Positions 36,210 to 45,024 of a stretch of DNA of 64,000 bases are shown here, one piece after another. This DNA is from Burkholderia sp. GAS332 (GTDB taxonomy: Bacteria > Pseudomonadota > Gammaproteobacteria > Burkholderiales > Burkholderiaceae): NCBI GenBank assembly GCA_900142905.1, contig FSRV01000001.1:2542001-2606000 (forward strand), in the 5' to 3' direction. The notes under the pieces are model-generated. The model saw nothing but the letters and a program-made list of their open reading frames with translations, had not been told where the DNA came from and searched no databases. The position numbers were made by a program, and so were the translations under genes. Position 1 is the stretch's first letter, and each line of letters starts with the position of its first letter.

Positions 36210-37001
36210 ATGAGGGAGTATGTACACCTGCTCGTTCGCGAAGAGGGGGCCGCGCTATGGGTCACAATGAATCGTCCCGATCAATTGAACGCACTCAATC
36301 CGGTGCTTCTTGAGGAACTTCGCTCGCTCTTTTCAGAGCTCTACTGGCGCCGCGATGTTCGGGTAGTGGTGTTGGCCGGCGCTGGGCGGGCATTTTGCGC
36401 AGGTCTCGACCTCAAGGAGCGCAGAGCGGGCGGATTCAGCAACACCGGTACACATCTGGATTATCAACGCGGCATTTCCGAAATTGTCGTGGCGATGCGG
36501 CGCTGTCCCCAGCCAATTGTCGCGCTTATTAATGGCGCTGCGTGCGGAGGTGGCTTTTCATTGGCGCTCGCGTCAGACGTGCGCATCGGCACACCGTCGA
36601 CCCGAATGAACGCAGCATTCATCCGCATCGGTCTTAGCGCCTGTGATATGGGTGTCTCCTACTTTCTTCCTCGAATGGTTGGCTCTTCCATTGCTGCCGA
36701 GTTCATGTTGACCGGCCGCTTCATGGACGCCCAGCGGGCGCGGGAACTTGGTTTGTTCAGCCAGATTGTGGAGCCGGACGTCCTCGAGGACGAGGCGCGT
36801 GCTTTTGTTAAAGACATGCTGAATGCCACGCCATTGGGGCTGCGTCTGACGAAAGAGGCTCTTAATTGCGCGGTCGACGCGCAAGGTCTGGAAGCGGTGA
36901 TAGCTATGGAGGACCGCAACCAGGTGCTCTGCGCGCGCGACGATAACTACAAAGAGGGCATCGCGTCCTTTCTAGAGAATCGTCCACCAAACTATTCGTA
37001 G
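36210..37001 (+). CDS. Enoyl-CoA hydratase family protein
   Basis: The 263-residue crotonase starts after GGGAGATAGG. It has NRPDQLNAL, GAGRAFCAGLDLKE, the oxyanion segment PIVALINGAACGGGFSLAL, and FIRIGLSACDMGVSYFLPR. The GLSxCDxGVSYxLPR form is found in a subgroup of actinobacterial and proteobacterial hydratases of steroid and terpenoid degradation, but function is not fixed by it. Its neighbours are a dienoyl-CoA-reductase-like gene and a pair of acyl-CoA dehydrogenases, consistent with one operon. Product would be a 3-hydroxyacyl-CoA. Confidence 0.9.
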   Translation: MREYVHLLVREEGAALWVTMNRPDQLNALNPVLLEELRSLFSELYWRRDVRVVVLAGAGRAFCAGLDLKERRAGGFSNTGTHLDYQRGISEIVVAMRRCPQPIVALINGAACGGGFSLALASDVRIGTPSTRMNAAFIRIGLSACDMGVSYFLPRMVGSSIAAEFMLTGRFMDAQRARELGLFSQIVEPDVLEDEARAFVKDMLNATPLGLRLTKEALNCAVDAQGLEAVIAMEDRNQVLCARDDNYKEGIASFLENRPPNYS

Positions 37002-37075
37002 TGTGCATCTGGCGTGTCGCTGGGTGAACTTGACGTACGGGCCAAGCGTATCCGGAATGAGATGAGGCAAGAGAG

Positions 37076-38215
37076 ATGAATCTGGATTTTTCCGACGAAC
37101 AGATTATGTTGCGCGATCAATTGCGCCGGTTTCTGAAAGAACGGTGTCCCATATCGGTCGTGCGATCGGTCCTGGACGGCAACAGTTCCTTCGATCGCGT
37201 GTTGTACAAGGAGTTGGCCGGACTCGGCGTTTTGGGGGCTGCAATTCCGGAGGAGTTTGGCGGGGTGGGGCTTGGTTATCTCGAGTTGTGTGTGCTGGCC
37301 GAGGAGTTAGGCAGGAGTCTTGCCCCGGTGCCGGTCTCATCGTCTATCTATCTTGCGGCTCAGTTTCTGATGCTAGCGGGATCGGACGCGCAGAAGTCGC
37401 GGTGGCTCCCGGGAATCGCAAACGCCGACATCGTCGGAACTTTTGCGATGACTGAAAGCCCGGGACACGCTGGTAAGGCAGCGATGCACACAATTGCGGA
37501 GCGCGGAACCATAAGCGGTGTCAAGGTTCCTGTGCCTGATGGTGACATCGCCGACGTTGCGATAGTGGCGGCGCGGGAGCACGGACGCGGGGCAGCGGAT
37601 GAAATATCGTTGTTTCTTGTGGACTTGAACGCGCCTGGCGTCACGCGTGAGGTAGTGGAGAACATAGACCCAACCCGAAGTCAGGCCAGATTGGCATTCG
37701 ACGGTGCGCCAGCGGACCCTCTCGGCAATGCGGGCGAGGGTCGGACCATCATCGAACGTGTCCTTGATCAAGCGGCCGTTCTGGTTGCCTTTGAGCAGGT
37801 TGGGGGGGCCGATCGTTCGATCGAGTTGGCGCGCGATTATGCCCTCGATCGAATGGCCTTTGGCCGCCAGATCGGGTCATTTCAGGCAATCAAGCACTTG
37901 CTCGCTGACATGTACGTGTCGGCAACGCTGGCGCGTTCAAACGCTTACTACGGAGCGTGGGCGCTGTCTGCAGAAGCGCCGGAATTGCCAGTCGCCGCGG
38001 CAAACGCACGGGTTTCCGCGACACAGGCGTTTCAGCACTGCGCCAAGAACAGTATTCAGGTGCACGGCGGCGCGGGCTTCACTTGGGAATTTGACTGCCA
38101 CCTCTATTACCGCCGTTCCAACGCACTCGGTCTCGCTGTGGGTTCGCTTTGGACGTGGGAAGACCGTCTGATTGAGCGAATGGTGTCCCGTGAGCGCGAT
38201 TTGGCGCCTAATTGA
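37076..38215 (+). CDS. Acyl-CoA dehydrogenase subunit lacking the usual C-terminal catalytic Glu motif
   Basis: The 379-residue protein has the acyl-CoA dehydrogenase fold (IPEEFGGVGLGYLELCVLAEELG, FAMTES, QVHGGAGFTWEFDCHLYYRR). The C-terminal YEGT-type segment that supplies the catalytic Glu in most family members is absent; the corresponding part reads SNALGLAVGSLWTWEDR. Its stop TGA is followed after 11 bases by the next dehydrogenase gene. In steroid-degrading bacteria such unequal neighbours form alpha2beta2 enzymes in which only one subunit carries the base and a complete FAD site. A GCAAGAGAG precedes the start. Partnering is inference from sequence and order. Confidence 0.9.
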   Translation: MNLDFSDEQIMLRDQLRRFLKERCPISVVRSVLDGNSSFDRVLYKELAGLGVLGAAIPEEFGGVGLGYLELCVLAEELGRSLAPVPVSSSIYLAAQFLMLAGSDAQKSRWLPGIANADIVGTFAMTESPGHAGKAAMHTIAERGTISGVKVPVPDGDIADVAIVAAREHGRGAADEISLFLVDLNAPGVTREVVENIDPTRSQARLAFDGAPADPLGNAGEGRTIIERVLDQAAVLVAFEQVGGADRSIELARDYALDRMAFGRQIGSFQAIKHLLADMYVSATLARSNAYYGAWALSAEAPELPVAAANARVSATQAFQHCAKNSIQVHGGAGFTWEFDCHLYYRRSNALGLAVGSLWTWEDRLIERMVSRERDLAPN

Positions 38216-38226
38216 GGAGAATTAAC

Positions 38227-39486
38227 ATGGATTTCAGCGACACCCCAGCAGAAGCGGACTTTCGACGGCGTGCGCGGGAATGGATCGACGCGAACGCACC
38301 GAACCATCTCGATGCAGAACTGCTCAAGGCGAGCTTTGGACACAGCGGCGTCACGAGCGAGGACCCGATTCTGGCTTCGAAAGCCTGGCAGAAGAGGAAG
38401 TCCGAAGGTGGCTTTGCCTGTCTTCAATGGCCGAAGGAGTATGGCGGCGCAGGGCTCGGGCCCATCGAACGCGTAATCTGGAATCAGGAAGAAGGGATCT
38501 ACATTGCGCTTAGCCGGCTATTCAACATTGGCCACGGCATGTGCGGACCGACGATGATCGCCTGGGCCAACGAGGACCATAAACGACGCCTGCTACCGCC
38601 GCTCGCCTCGGGTGAGCAAATCTGGTGTCAGCTGTTCTCCGAGCCGACGGCGGGGTCGGACCTTGCGGGGTTGAGGACGAAGGCGGAACGGGCGCCGGAT
38701 GGGACCGGCGATTGGGTCGTCAATGGGCAGAAAGTATGGACTAGTGGCGCGCACTATGCGGACTACGGCCTGTTGCTGATTCGCACTGATTCAAACGTGG
38801 CCAAGCATAAGGGGCTGACCATGTTCTTCGTGGACATGCGGTCGGCCGGTATCGAAGTGCGCCCCATCAAGCAGGTGAGTGGCAAGTCGGATTTTAACGA
38901 AGTTTATTTTACCGACGTCCGGATTCCCGACACCCAGCGCCTGGGTGCGGTGGGCCAGGGTTGGGAAGTCTCGCTCACGACGCTCATGAATGAAAGATTG
39001 TCGATTGGTTCGGGAATGCCCACCGGCTTTCCCGAACTGTTCTCGTACTGCATGAGTGCTCAACTTGACGGGCGTCCAGCAATCGACAACCCGATGGTTA
39101 GAGCGCGGCTTGCGAACTTTGCGACGCGAGCGAACGGTCTGAAATATACGGCGATGCGATCCATCACCGCCTTGTCCAAAGGGCAATTGCCAGGGCCCGA
39201 GAACTCCATTGGCAAGTTGGTTGCCGGGACGACGATGCAGGAACTCGCAATGTTTGCCCTCGATTTGCAGGGGCGAACGGGCCTGGTGACCGATGCGGAC
39301 GAAACGGTGTCGGACGGACGCTTCCAGGCAATGCTCATGCGCTCTCCGGGGACTCGAATCGAGGGTGGAACGGACGAAATCCTGCGCAACATCATCGCGG
39401 AACGCGTTCTTGGGCTACCGAGCGAGATCCGCGTGGATAAGTCGATTCCTTTTTGCGAGATCCCGACCGGTGGACACCGCAACTGA
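38227..39486 (+). CDS. Acyl-CoA dehydrogenase, probable catalytic partner of the 37076 product
   Basis: Start is the ATG at 38227 after GAGGAGAAT. The 419-residue protein is of the type with a longer N-terminus (FRRRARE-WIDANAPN, WPKEYGGAGLGPIER, EPTAGSDLAGLRTKAE). Near the C-terminus it has RIEGGTDEILRNIIAERVLG, where the Glu of the (Y)EG motif is the expected catalytic base. It oxidises acyl-CoA to 2-enoyl-CoA and passes electrons to ETF. It is only 11 bases from the preceding dehydrogenase gene, supporting a heteromeric enzyme. The next gene, an SDR, follows after 38 bases. Confidence 0.92.
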   Translation: MDFSDTPAEADFRRRAREWIDANAPNHLDAELLKASFGHSGVTSEDPILASKAWQKRKSEGGFACLQWPKEYGGAGLGPIERVIWNQEEGIYIALSRLFNIGHGMCGPTMIAWANEDHKRRLLPPLASGEQIWCQLFSEPTAGSDLAGLRTKAERAPDGTGDWVVNGQKVWTSGAHYADYGLLLIRTDSNVAKHKGLTMFFVDMRSAGIEVRPIKQVSGKSDFNEVYFTDVRIPDTQRLGAVGQGWEVSLTTLMNERLSIGSGMPTGFPELFSYCMSAQLDGRPAIDNPMVRARLANFATRANGLKYTAMRSITALSKGQLPGPENSIGKLVAGTTMQELAMFALDLQGRTGLVTDADETVSDGRFQAMLMRSPGTRIEGGTDEILRNIIAERVLGLPSEIRVDKSIPFCEIPTGGHRN

Positions 39487-39524
39487 GCAGACCCATTCCG
39501 TCAAAAACTAAGGAGGAGAACAAC

Positions 39525-40298
39525 ATGAGCTTGCCGCCAATCAACTTTTCAATTGATCTTTCCGGGCAGACCGCGTTTGTTACCGGCGCATCGTCGGGCC
39601 TGGGGCGTCGTTTCGCCCAGGTTCTCGCGAGTTGCGGCGCGCGCGTCGCACTGGCAGCCAGAAGGCTTGAACGACTGGAGGAGCTGGCGAGCGACATCCG
39701 AAGTGCCGGGGGGGAGGCAGTGGCCGTCCAGCTTGATGTCACAGATGCCACCCAGCTGGTTGATGCAGTGGGCGAGGCCGAGAAGGCACTTGGTCCAGTA
39801 TCGATACTCGTCAACAATGCGGGCATTCCGGACGCAACTCGTGCGACCAAGATGTCGGTGGAATTAATCGATCGAGTGCTCGCTACGAATGTGCGCGCTC
39901 CCTACATCCTTTCCTGCGAAGTTGCGCGCAGGTTGATGGCCGCAAAGCTTCCTGGCCGGATTGTCAACATCTCTTCAATGACTGCCTTTGACTATGGCGG
40001 GAACGGCGCCGCGCTGTATTCAATCAGCAAGGCAGCAGTGGTAAGAATGACGGAGGCGTTGGCGGTCGAATGGGCAAAGTTCGGTATCAACGTGAATGCC
40101 ATTGCGCCTGGTATGTTTGAGTCGGAAATGATGGGTGACATGCTACAGCGAGTTGGCGAAGTGACAGAAGGATTTCCGCGTCGTCGGATGGGCGACCCTC
40201 GGCAGCTTGACAGTACGTTGCTGTACTTCGTATCACCATCGTCCGATTTCGTAACCGGCACATTTTTGAAGGTTGACGACGGCCAGCATCCGCGTTGA
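39525..40298 (+). CDS. FabG-like short-chain dehydrogenase
   Basis: The ATG at 39525 lies after AAGGAGGAG and gives 257 residues. It has TGASSGLG, Arg residues after strand two (LAARRLERL; NADPH preference), NNAG, Ser in NISSMTA and catalytic YSISK. The protein resembles 3-oxoacyl-thioester reductases. It is probably the last gene of the 33-40 kb operon. The last ~45 codons of a second copy survive at 46900-47042 (FVSPSSDFVTGT, then KVDDGQ), one of the marks of the block duplication. Confidence 0.9.
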   Translation: MSLPPINFSIDLSGQTAFVTGASSGLGRRFAQVLASCGARVALAARRLERLEELASDIRSAGGEAVAVQLDVTDATQLVDAVGEAEKALGPVSILVNNAGIPDATRATKMSVELIDRVLATNVRAPYILSCEVARRLMAAKLPGRIVNISSMTAFDYGGNGAALYSISKAAVVRMTEALAVEWAKFGINVNAIAPGMFESEMMGDMLQRVGEVTEGFPRRRMGDPRQLDSTLLYFVSPSSDFVTGTFLKVDDGQHPR

Positions 40299-40428
40299 GC
40301 TACGACAGGGTGTCTAACTGCAGCTGTCTCTTTCAGCAGCGTTAGCTATATCTTTTACCACACAGTATGTAGGCGGCCGCATGCGGTGGTCGTCCCTCAT
40401 TTTGAACCAAATCTGCAGTTTAGCTGGG

Positions 40429-41586
40429 ATGGATGCTATGTCGGAAAGTCGAAGCCCGTGGATCACGGATGATCTTGCAATCTTCCAGGATGCGATCCGA
40501 AAATTTATTTCACGCGAACTCCTGCCGAATGAAGAGCGCTGGTGCAGTCAGCACCACGTCGATCGAGAAGCATGGCTTAAAGCCGGCGAAGTTGGCATGT
40601 TATGCGCAAGCATTCCCGAGGAATATGGGGGAGGCGGAGGAACGTTTGCTCATGAAGCGATTATCATGTTCGAGCAATCGAAGGCGTTGGCGAGCAGCCT
40701 CGGTAACAGTGTGCATAGCGGCATCGTCGCGCACTATATCTTGAGGTACGGGACGGAAACACAAAAGCAACGGTGGCTTCCCAAGATGGCCACGGGGGAG
40801 ATGATCGGCGCCATCGCGATGTCGGAACCCGGCGCGGGGTCCGATTTGAAGTCGATCAAGACAAGGGCTGTCCGTGACGGAGATCACTACGTGATCAATG
40901 GCTCGAAAACGTTTATCTCAAACGGTCTGAACGCGGATCTTGTTTGCGTCGTCGCCAAGACGGATCCGGAGCTGGGGGCAAAAGGCGTCTCGATTGTCGT
41001 CGTCGAAACCGCGGATTTGCCGGGCTTTCGTCGGGGGCGCGTACTGGAGAAAATCGGTCTGAAAGGACAGGACACGACGGAACTGTTCTTCGACGATGTA
41101 CGAGTTTCGACCGAGAACTTGCTAGGCACCGAAGAGGGCAAAGGCTTCTACCAGCTCATGCAGCAATTGCCGCAAGAGCGGATGATCATTGCGATAGCCT
41201 CATTGGCGGCGATTGAGCGGGCGCTTGAGGAAACGATCGCCTACGTGCGTCAGCGTAAGGTGTTTGGTGCGGAGCTTATCAGCTTGCAAAATACGCGCTT
41301 CAAGTTGGCGGAGTGCAAGACGAACGCGACCATTGCGCGCGCGTTTGTCGACAACTGTATGGAAAAAGTGCTGAATGGCGACCTCGATCCGGAGACGGCC
41401 GCCATGGCGAAATGGTGGTGCACCCAGAGAAGCTGCGAAATCATTGACGAGTGCCTGCAACTGCATGGTGGATACGGTTACATGGCCGAATATCCGATCG
41501 CGAAGCTCTATCTCAATGCAAGAGTCGGTAAGATTTACGGTGGCTCGAATGAAATCATGAAAGAGTTGATCGCTCGAACGTTGTAG
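40429..41586 (+). CDS. Long-chain acyl-CoA dehydrogenase (ACADL-like), copy A
   Basis: Start at ATG 40429 (MDAMSES) is used because copy B has the same start; ATG 40438 is an equally good alternative. The 385-residue protein resembles long-chain acyl-CoA dehydrogenase: [29 protein letters not shown] and the C-terminal [18 protein letters not shown]. In this group the C-terminal Glu is Gly (IYGG), and the base is a Glu before the RxxFG segment, here in [16 protein letters not shown]. It opens acyl-CoA beta-oxidation and donates to ETF. Copy B at 47084 is nearly identical over long stretches. Confidence 0.93.
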   Translation: MDAMSESRSPWITDDLAIFQDAIRKFISRELLPNEERWCSQHHVDREAWLKAGEVGMLCASIPEEYGGGGGTFAHEAIIMFEQSKALASSLGNSVHSGIVAHYILRYGTETQKQRWLPKMATGEMIGAIAMSEPGAGSDLKSIKTRAVRDGDHYVINGSKTFISNGLNADLVCVVAKTDPELGAKGVSIVVVETADLPGFRRGRVLEKIGLKGQDTTELFFDDVRVSTENLLGTEEGKGFYQLMQQLPQERMIIAIASLAAIERALEETIAYVRQRKVFGAELISLQNTRFKLAECKTNATIARAFVDNCMEKVLNGDLDPETAAMAKWWCTQRSCEIIDECLQLHGGYGYMAEYPIAKLYLNARVGKIYGGSNEIMKELIARTL

Positions 41587-41853
41587 CACACCTCTTGAAA
41601 CCAAGTACATCCGGTCACTCGATGACCAGGTGTGCCTCTTTCAATGTCACGCCCTCCTTTCGGTTCCTGGTGCTGAGGTTCATATTGATGAAATGTGGCC
41701 TTGAGGCGTGTTAGCCCACGATAGGTTGGAAAAGTGTTGATACACGAGAGTCCTTTCGCGAGACGGATTGACGTCGGCATGGGACGGCCATGAGCAACCG
41801 GCGCAACGTACGACGATACACTGGTCACGCGCCACGGCAACGCAGGAAACCTG

Positions 41854-43008
41854 ATGATTCGCGATAACGAAACACTCACACTACTTGTCGATTCGCTGTC
41901 GCGCTTTGTACGCGAGCGGCTCGTTCCCGCCGAAAATGAGGTCGCTGAAACGGATGAGATTCCCGCCGACATCGTCAGCGAGATGCGCGCGCTCGGCCTG
42001 TTTGGTTTGACGATTCCCGAGGAATACGGTGGCCTTGGCCTCACGATGGAAGAAGAAGTCCTCGCCGCATTCGAGATCGCGAAGAGCTCGCCCGCATTCC
42101 GCTCGCTGATCGGCACGAACAACGGCATCGGATCGCAGGGCCTCATCATCGACGGCACCGACGAGCAGAAGCGCCACTATCTGCCGAAGCTCGCCTCGGG
42201 CGAACTGATCGCATCGTTTGCGCTGACGGAGCCGGGCTCGGGTTCGGATGCTGCGTCGCTGCGCACGACTGCCGTGCGCGATGGAGATCACTACGTGATC
42301 AATGGCACCAAGCGCTTCATTACCAATGCACCGGAAGCCGGCATCTACACGGTGATGGCGCGCACGAATCCGGACATCAAGGGCTCGGGCGGGATTTCGG
42401 CGTTCATCGTCGAAAAGGGCACGCCCGGTCTGTCGCTCGGCAAGATAGACAAGAAGATGGGGCAGAAAGGCGCGCATACCTGCGATGTAATCTTCGAGAA
42501 CTGCCGCGTGCCTGCTGCGAGCATCATCGGCGGCAACGAGGGCGTCGGCTTCAAGACGGCAATGAAGGTGCTCGACAAAGGCCGTCTGCATATTGCGGCG
42601 ATCTGCGCCGGCGCGGCGGAGCGGATGCTTGACGATGCACTTCGCTACGCAATGGAGCGCAAGCAGTTCGGTCAGCCGATTGCCGAATTCCAACTGGTCC
42701 AGGCGATGCTCGCGGACAGCCGCGCGGAAATTTACGCCGCGCGTTCGATGGTGCTCGATGCCGCTCGACGCCGCGACAACAAGCAGGATGTGTCGACGGA
42801 AGCGTCGTGCTGCAAGCTGTTCGCGTCGGAGATGTGCGGCCGCGTCGCAGATCGTGCGGTGCAGATTCACGGCGGCGCGGGCTATGTGTCCGAGTATGCT
42901 GTCGAACGTTTCTATCGCGACGTGCGCCTGTTCCGCATCTACGAAGGCACGACACAGATCCAGCAACTTGTGATTGCGCGCAATATGGTGCGCGACGCTA
43001 CGCGGTAG
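41854..43008 (+). CDS. Acyl-CoA dehydrogenase, short/medium-chain type
   Basis: The 384-residue protein has ALTEPGSGSDAAS, the FITNAPEAG signature, IHGGAGYVSEYAVERFYRD and RIYEGTTQIQQLVIARNM with the canonical catalytic Glu. Codon choice is more strongly G/C-biased than in the neighbouring catabolic genes and similar to etfBA at 48.5-50.3 kb, suggesting that it came from the host core genome. In Burkholderia a dehydrogenase of this kind commonly sits beside etfBA. Here an IS3 cluster and the block-B duplication lie between them. It transfers electrons to ETF. Confidence 0.94.
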   Translation: MIRDNETLTLLVDSLSRFVRERLVPAENEVAETDEIPADIVSEMRALGLFGLTIPEEYGGLGLTMEEEVLAAFEIAKSSPAFRSLIGTNNGIGSQGLIIDGTDEQKRHYLPKLASGELIASFALTEPGSGSDAASLRTTAVRDGDHYVINGTKRFITNAPEAGIYTVMARTNPDIKGSGGISAFIVEKGTPGLSLGKIDKKMGQKGAHTCDVIFENCRVPAASIIGGNEGVGFKTAMKVLDKGRLHIAAICAGAAERMLDDALRYAMERKQFGQPIAEFQLVQAMLADSRAEIYAARSMVLDAARRRDNKQDVSTEASCCKLFASEMCGRVADRAVQIHGGAGYVSEYAVERFYRDVRLFRIYEGTTQIQQLVIARNMVRDATR

Positions 43009-43224
43009 GCGACTCAGGGCTTCCGGGGGTTAGGTCTACGGGGCGCGGACTGCGAGTGAGCCGTCGTGAGCTCGGAAGGTCAAATTGGGTCAGAGCGATT
43101 TTGCAGTCGGTTCTTGGGATGTACGGGTGACAACTCAGCAACCCGAGGAGCAATGGTGTGGTCCGGTGCGGGCGACGTTCGGCAGACTCGTGGACCTTCG
43201 TCAAGGGCTTTAGTAACTATTAAA

Positions 43225-43485
43225 ATGCAGATGTCGAAAGCTCCGTTTATGGATGTAACGCAACAAGTACGTTTCCACGCGGCTGCAGCGGCAAATGCCG
43301 AAGATGCGTCTATCTGGCGATGGTTTTCGGAGCTGTTAGAGGAGCGGCGCATTCGGTGGCGCTTCCAGTTCGATCGATGGCAGGTGAGTGTCGACCGCGT
43401 GAGTGTGTCAGAGGAAGACACCTTCGATCTCGCCATTCGCCAGGCCAAGGCCACCGCTGAAAAACTTGGACTAGGTTTGACGTAG
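43225..43485 (+). CDS. Small hypothetical protein
   Basis: I do not recognise a named family. The 86-residue frame (MQMSKAPFMDVTQQVRFHAA...) has an amphipathic centre, SIWRWFSELLEERRIRWRFQFDRWQVSVDR as overlapping motif parts, and ends AEKLGLGLT. The Met at 43231 is an alternative start. Acid/base-rich composition and length are those of orphan proteins in Burkholderia. It stands alone between the acyl-CoA dehydrogenase gene and an IS3 remnant. Confidence 0.5.
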   Translation: MQMSKAPFMDVTQQVRFHAAAAANAEDASIWRWFSELLEERRIRWRFQFDRWQVSVDRVSVSEEDTFDLAIRQAKATAEKLGLGLT

Positions 43486-43537
43486 TCTGAAGGTCAGTAA
43501 TTTCGGATGTTTGACGATTAGAGGCCAGTTCAAAAAC

Positions 43538-43957
43538 TGAGCTTGCCCCCGAAAAACGAATCCCTTGCTGAGCGGTAAACTCACGCAAGGAGAAAACATT
43601 GATGACAAGCAAGGCAAAGCGAGCGCAGTACACACTCGAGTTCAAGCTGGAAGCTGTGCGGCTGGTCAAGGCCGGGCAAAGCATGGCGGCGGTGGCGGCG
43701 ACACTGGGTGTGGTTGAACAGACGCTATACAACTGGGTAAAGGCTGACCGGGAAGGCAAGCTGGCAGGGGTTGGCGCAAAGCCGGTGAGTCCGGAACAGA
43801 TGGAACTGGCACGGCTGCGTGCCGAAGTGGCTCGCCTGAAGATGGAGCGGGATATTTTAAAAAAAGCGGCCGCGTACTTCGCCAAGGAGTCGATGTGAAG
43901 TACGCGTTCATCGAGCGCAATCGACACCACTGGCCGGTCTCGGTGCTATGCGAAGTG
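43538..43957 (+). mobile_element. Left part of an IS3-family element, interrupted by a second IS3 element
   Basis: Contains an intact orfA and the first ~20 codons of orfB before the sequence switches at 43958 to the terminal repeat of another IS. The probable left end begins TGAGCTTGCCCCCG at about 43538. No right half was found. Confidence 0.65.
43602..43898 (+). CDS. IS3-family transposase OrfA
   Basis: The 98-residue protein (MTSKAKRAQYTLEFKLEAVR; Met 43599 also possible) has the HTH of IS3 OrfA proteins (MAAVAATLGVVEQTLYNWVK) and a C-terminal leucine-zipper-like helix (LARLRAEVARLKMERDILKK). OrfB begins immediately after as VKYAFIERNRHHWPVSVLCE and is cut off at 43957 by the next IS, so transposition is not possible from this copy alone. 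Confidence 0.85.
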   Translation: MTSKAKRAQYTLEFKLEAVRLVKAGQSMAAVAATLGVVEQTLYNWVKADREGKLAGVGAKPVSPEQMELARLRAEVARLKMERDILKKAAAYFAKESM

Positions 43958-44007
43958 TGAACCGCCCCGGATTTGGTGGAGGCTCCAACTCTTGAGAGAA
44001 TGGAGCT

Positions 44008-44331
44008 ATGAACAAGTCGAGCAAGTTTTCTGCTGAAGTCCGCGAACGTGCTGTGCGCATTGTGCAAGAGCATCGGGGCGAGTATCCCTCACAGTGAGCA
44101 GCGATCGAATCCATCGCCCCCAAGATCGGCGGTACGAGCCAGACGCTGCTGGGATGGGTCAAGCGAGAAGAAGTTGATAGCGGTGAGCGTGGGGGCGTGA
44201 GCACGTCGGAACGCGAACGTCTTAAAGCACTGGAGCGCGAGGTCAAGGAACTGCGCCGTGCCAATGAGATTCTTAAACTGGCGAGGGCGTTTTTCGCCCA
44301 GGCGGAGCTCGACCGCCGCCTGAAGTCCTGA
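44008..44331 (+). pseudogene. IS3-family transposase OrfA with nonsense codon
   Basis: The frame [19 protein letters not shown] continues to GEYPS, then TGA at 44095 replaces the expected Trp codon, after which [20 protein letters not shown] and a zipper helix ([19 protein letters not shown]) follow to the TGA at 44329. A single base change explains the inactivation. Confidence 0.85.
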
Positions 44332-44850
44332 AGGCTTTCATCGATCAGCATCGCGACACCTTCGGGGTCGAGCCGATCTGCAAGCTCTTGCGGATTGCCC
44401 CGTCGGGCTACCGGCGCCATGCTGCACAGCTTCGCGATCCGTCGCGTCGTTGCGCTCGTGCTATACGAGATGAGCTCCAGCGGCCCGAGATTCAGCGTGT
44501 CTGGCAAGCCAACATGCGTGTCTATGGAGCGGATAAAGTCTGGATGCAGATGAACCGGGAGCGTATCGCGGTGGCTAGCTGCACGGTCGAACGGTTGATG
44601 AAGCAACTGGGTTTGCGCGGCGTAATGCGAGGCAAACGTGCTCGCACGACCATTGCCGATGCGGCGGCCGCTCGCCCGCTGGATCGGGTCAACCAGCAGC
44701 TCAGGGCAGACCGGCCAAACGAGCTCCGGGTTTCTGACTTCACCTATGTCTCGACGTGGCAGGGCTGGCTCTACGTGGCCTTCGTGATCGACGTGTTCGC
44801 CCGACGGATCGTCGGTTGGCGCGTCAGTTCGTCGACGACTACAGATCTAG
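44331..44850 (+). pseudogene. IS3-family transposase OrfB, C-terminally truncated
   Basis: Translation from 44331 (KAFIDQHRDTFGVEPICKLL) runs through the OrfB N-terminus to SDFTYVSTWQGWLYVAFVID with the first catalytic Asp, then VFARRIVGWRVSSS. The second Asp and the Glu of the DDE triad are missing, because the element is cut at about 44850. Confidence 0.85.
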
Positions 44851-44931
44851 ACGGTCAAGATCGGCCGCTTACTTCGTACGCGTTCAACGGTCCACCGATC
44901 GGTCGAATGAAATTCCCGCTGGTCATATACA

Positions 44932-44960
44932 TTGACAAGTACGTATGTTTGATCTATCTT
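44932..44960 (+). promoter_or_regulatory. Promoter of SDR copy B, same layout as at 26859
   Basis: TTGACA (44932-44937) and TATCTT (44955-44960) are separated by 17 bases. The block GTATGTT in the spacer is identical to the copy A promoter, but the left operator arm has changed from ACATA to ACAAG. Regulation may therefore differ between copies. Confidence 0.6.
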
Positions 44961-45024
44961 GAAGTTGAGGTGACTGTTTGGATTGTGAGGATCTCTTTTA
45001 GACCTTTGGAGCAAAGGAAATTAC

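Larger units (their letters stand above)
43958..44850 (+). mobile_element. Truncated IS3-family element (IS407/IS51 group)
   Basis: The left end TGAACCGCCCCGG at 43958 is the typical terminus of this IS3 subgroup. It carries an orfA with an internal stop and an orfB that loses similarity after GWRVSSS near 44850. The right terminus is missing; the promoter region of the SDR copy B begins soon after. It is inserted into the other IS3 element. Confidence 0.8.
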
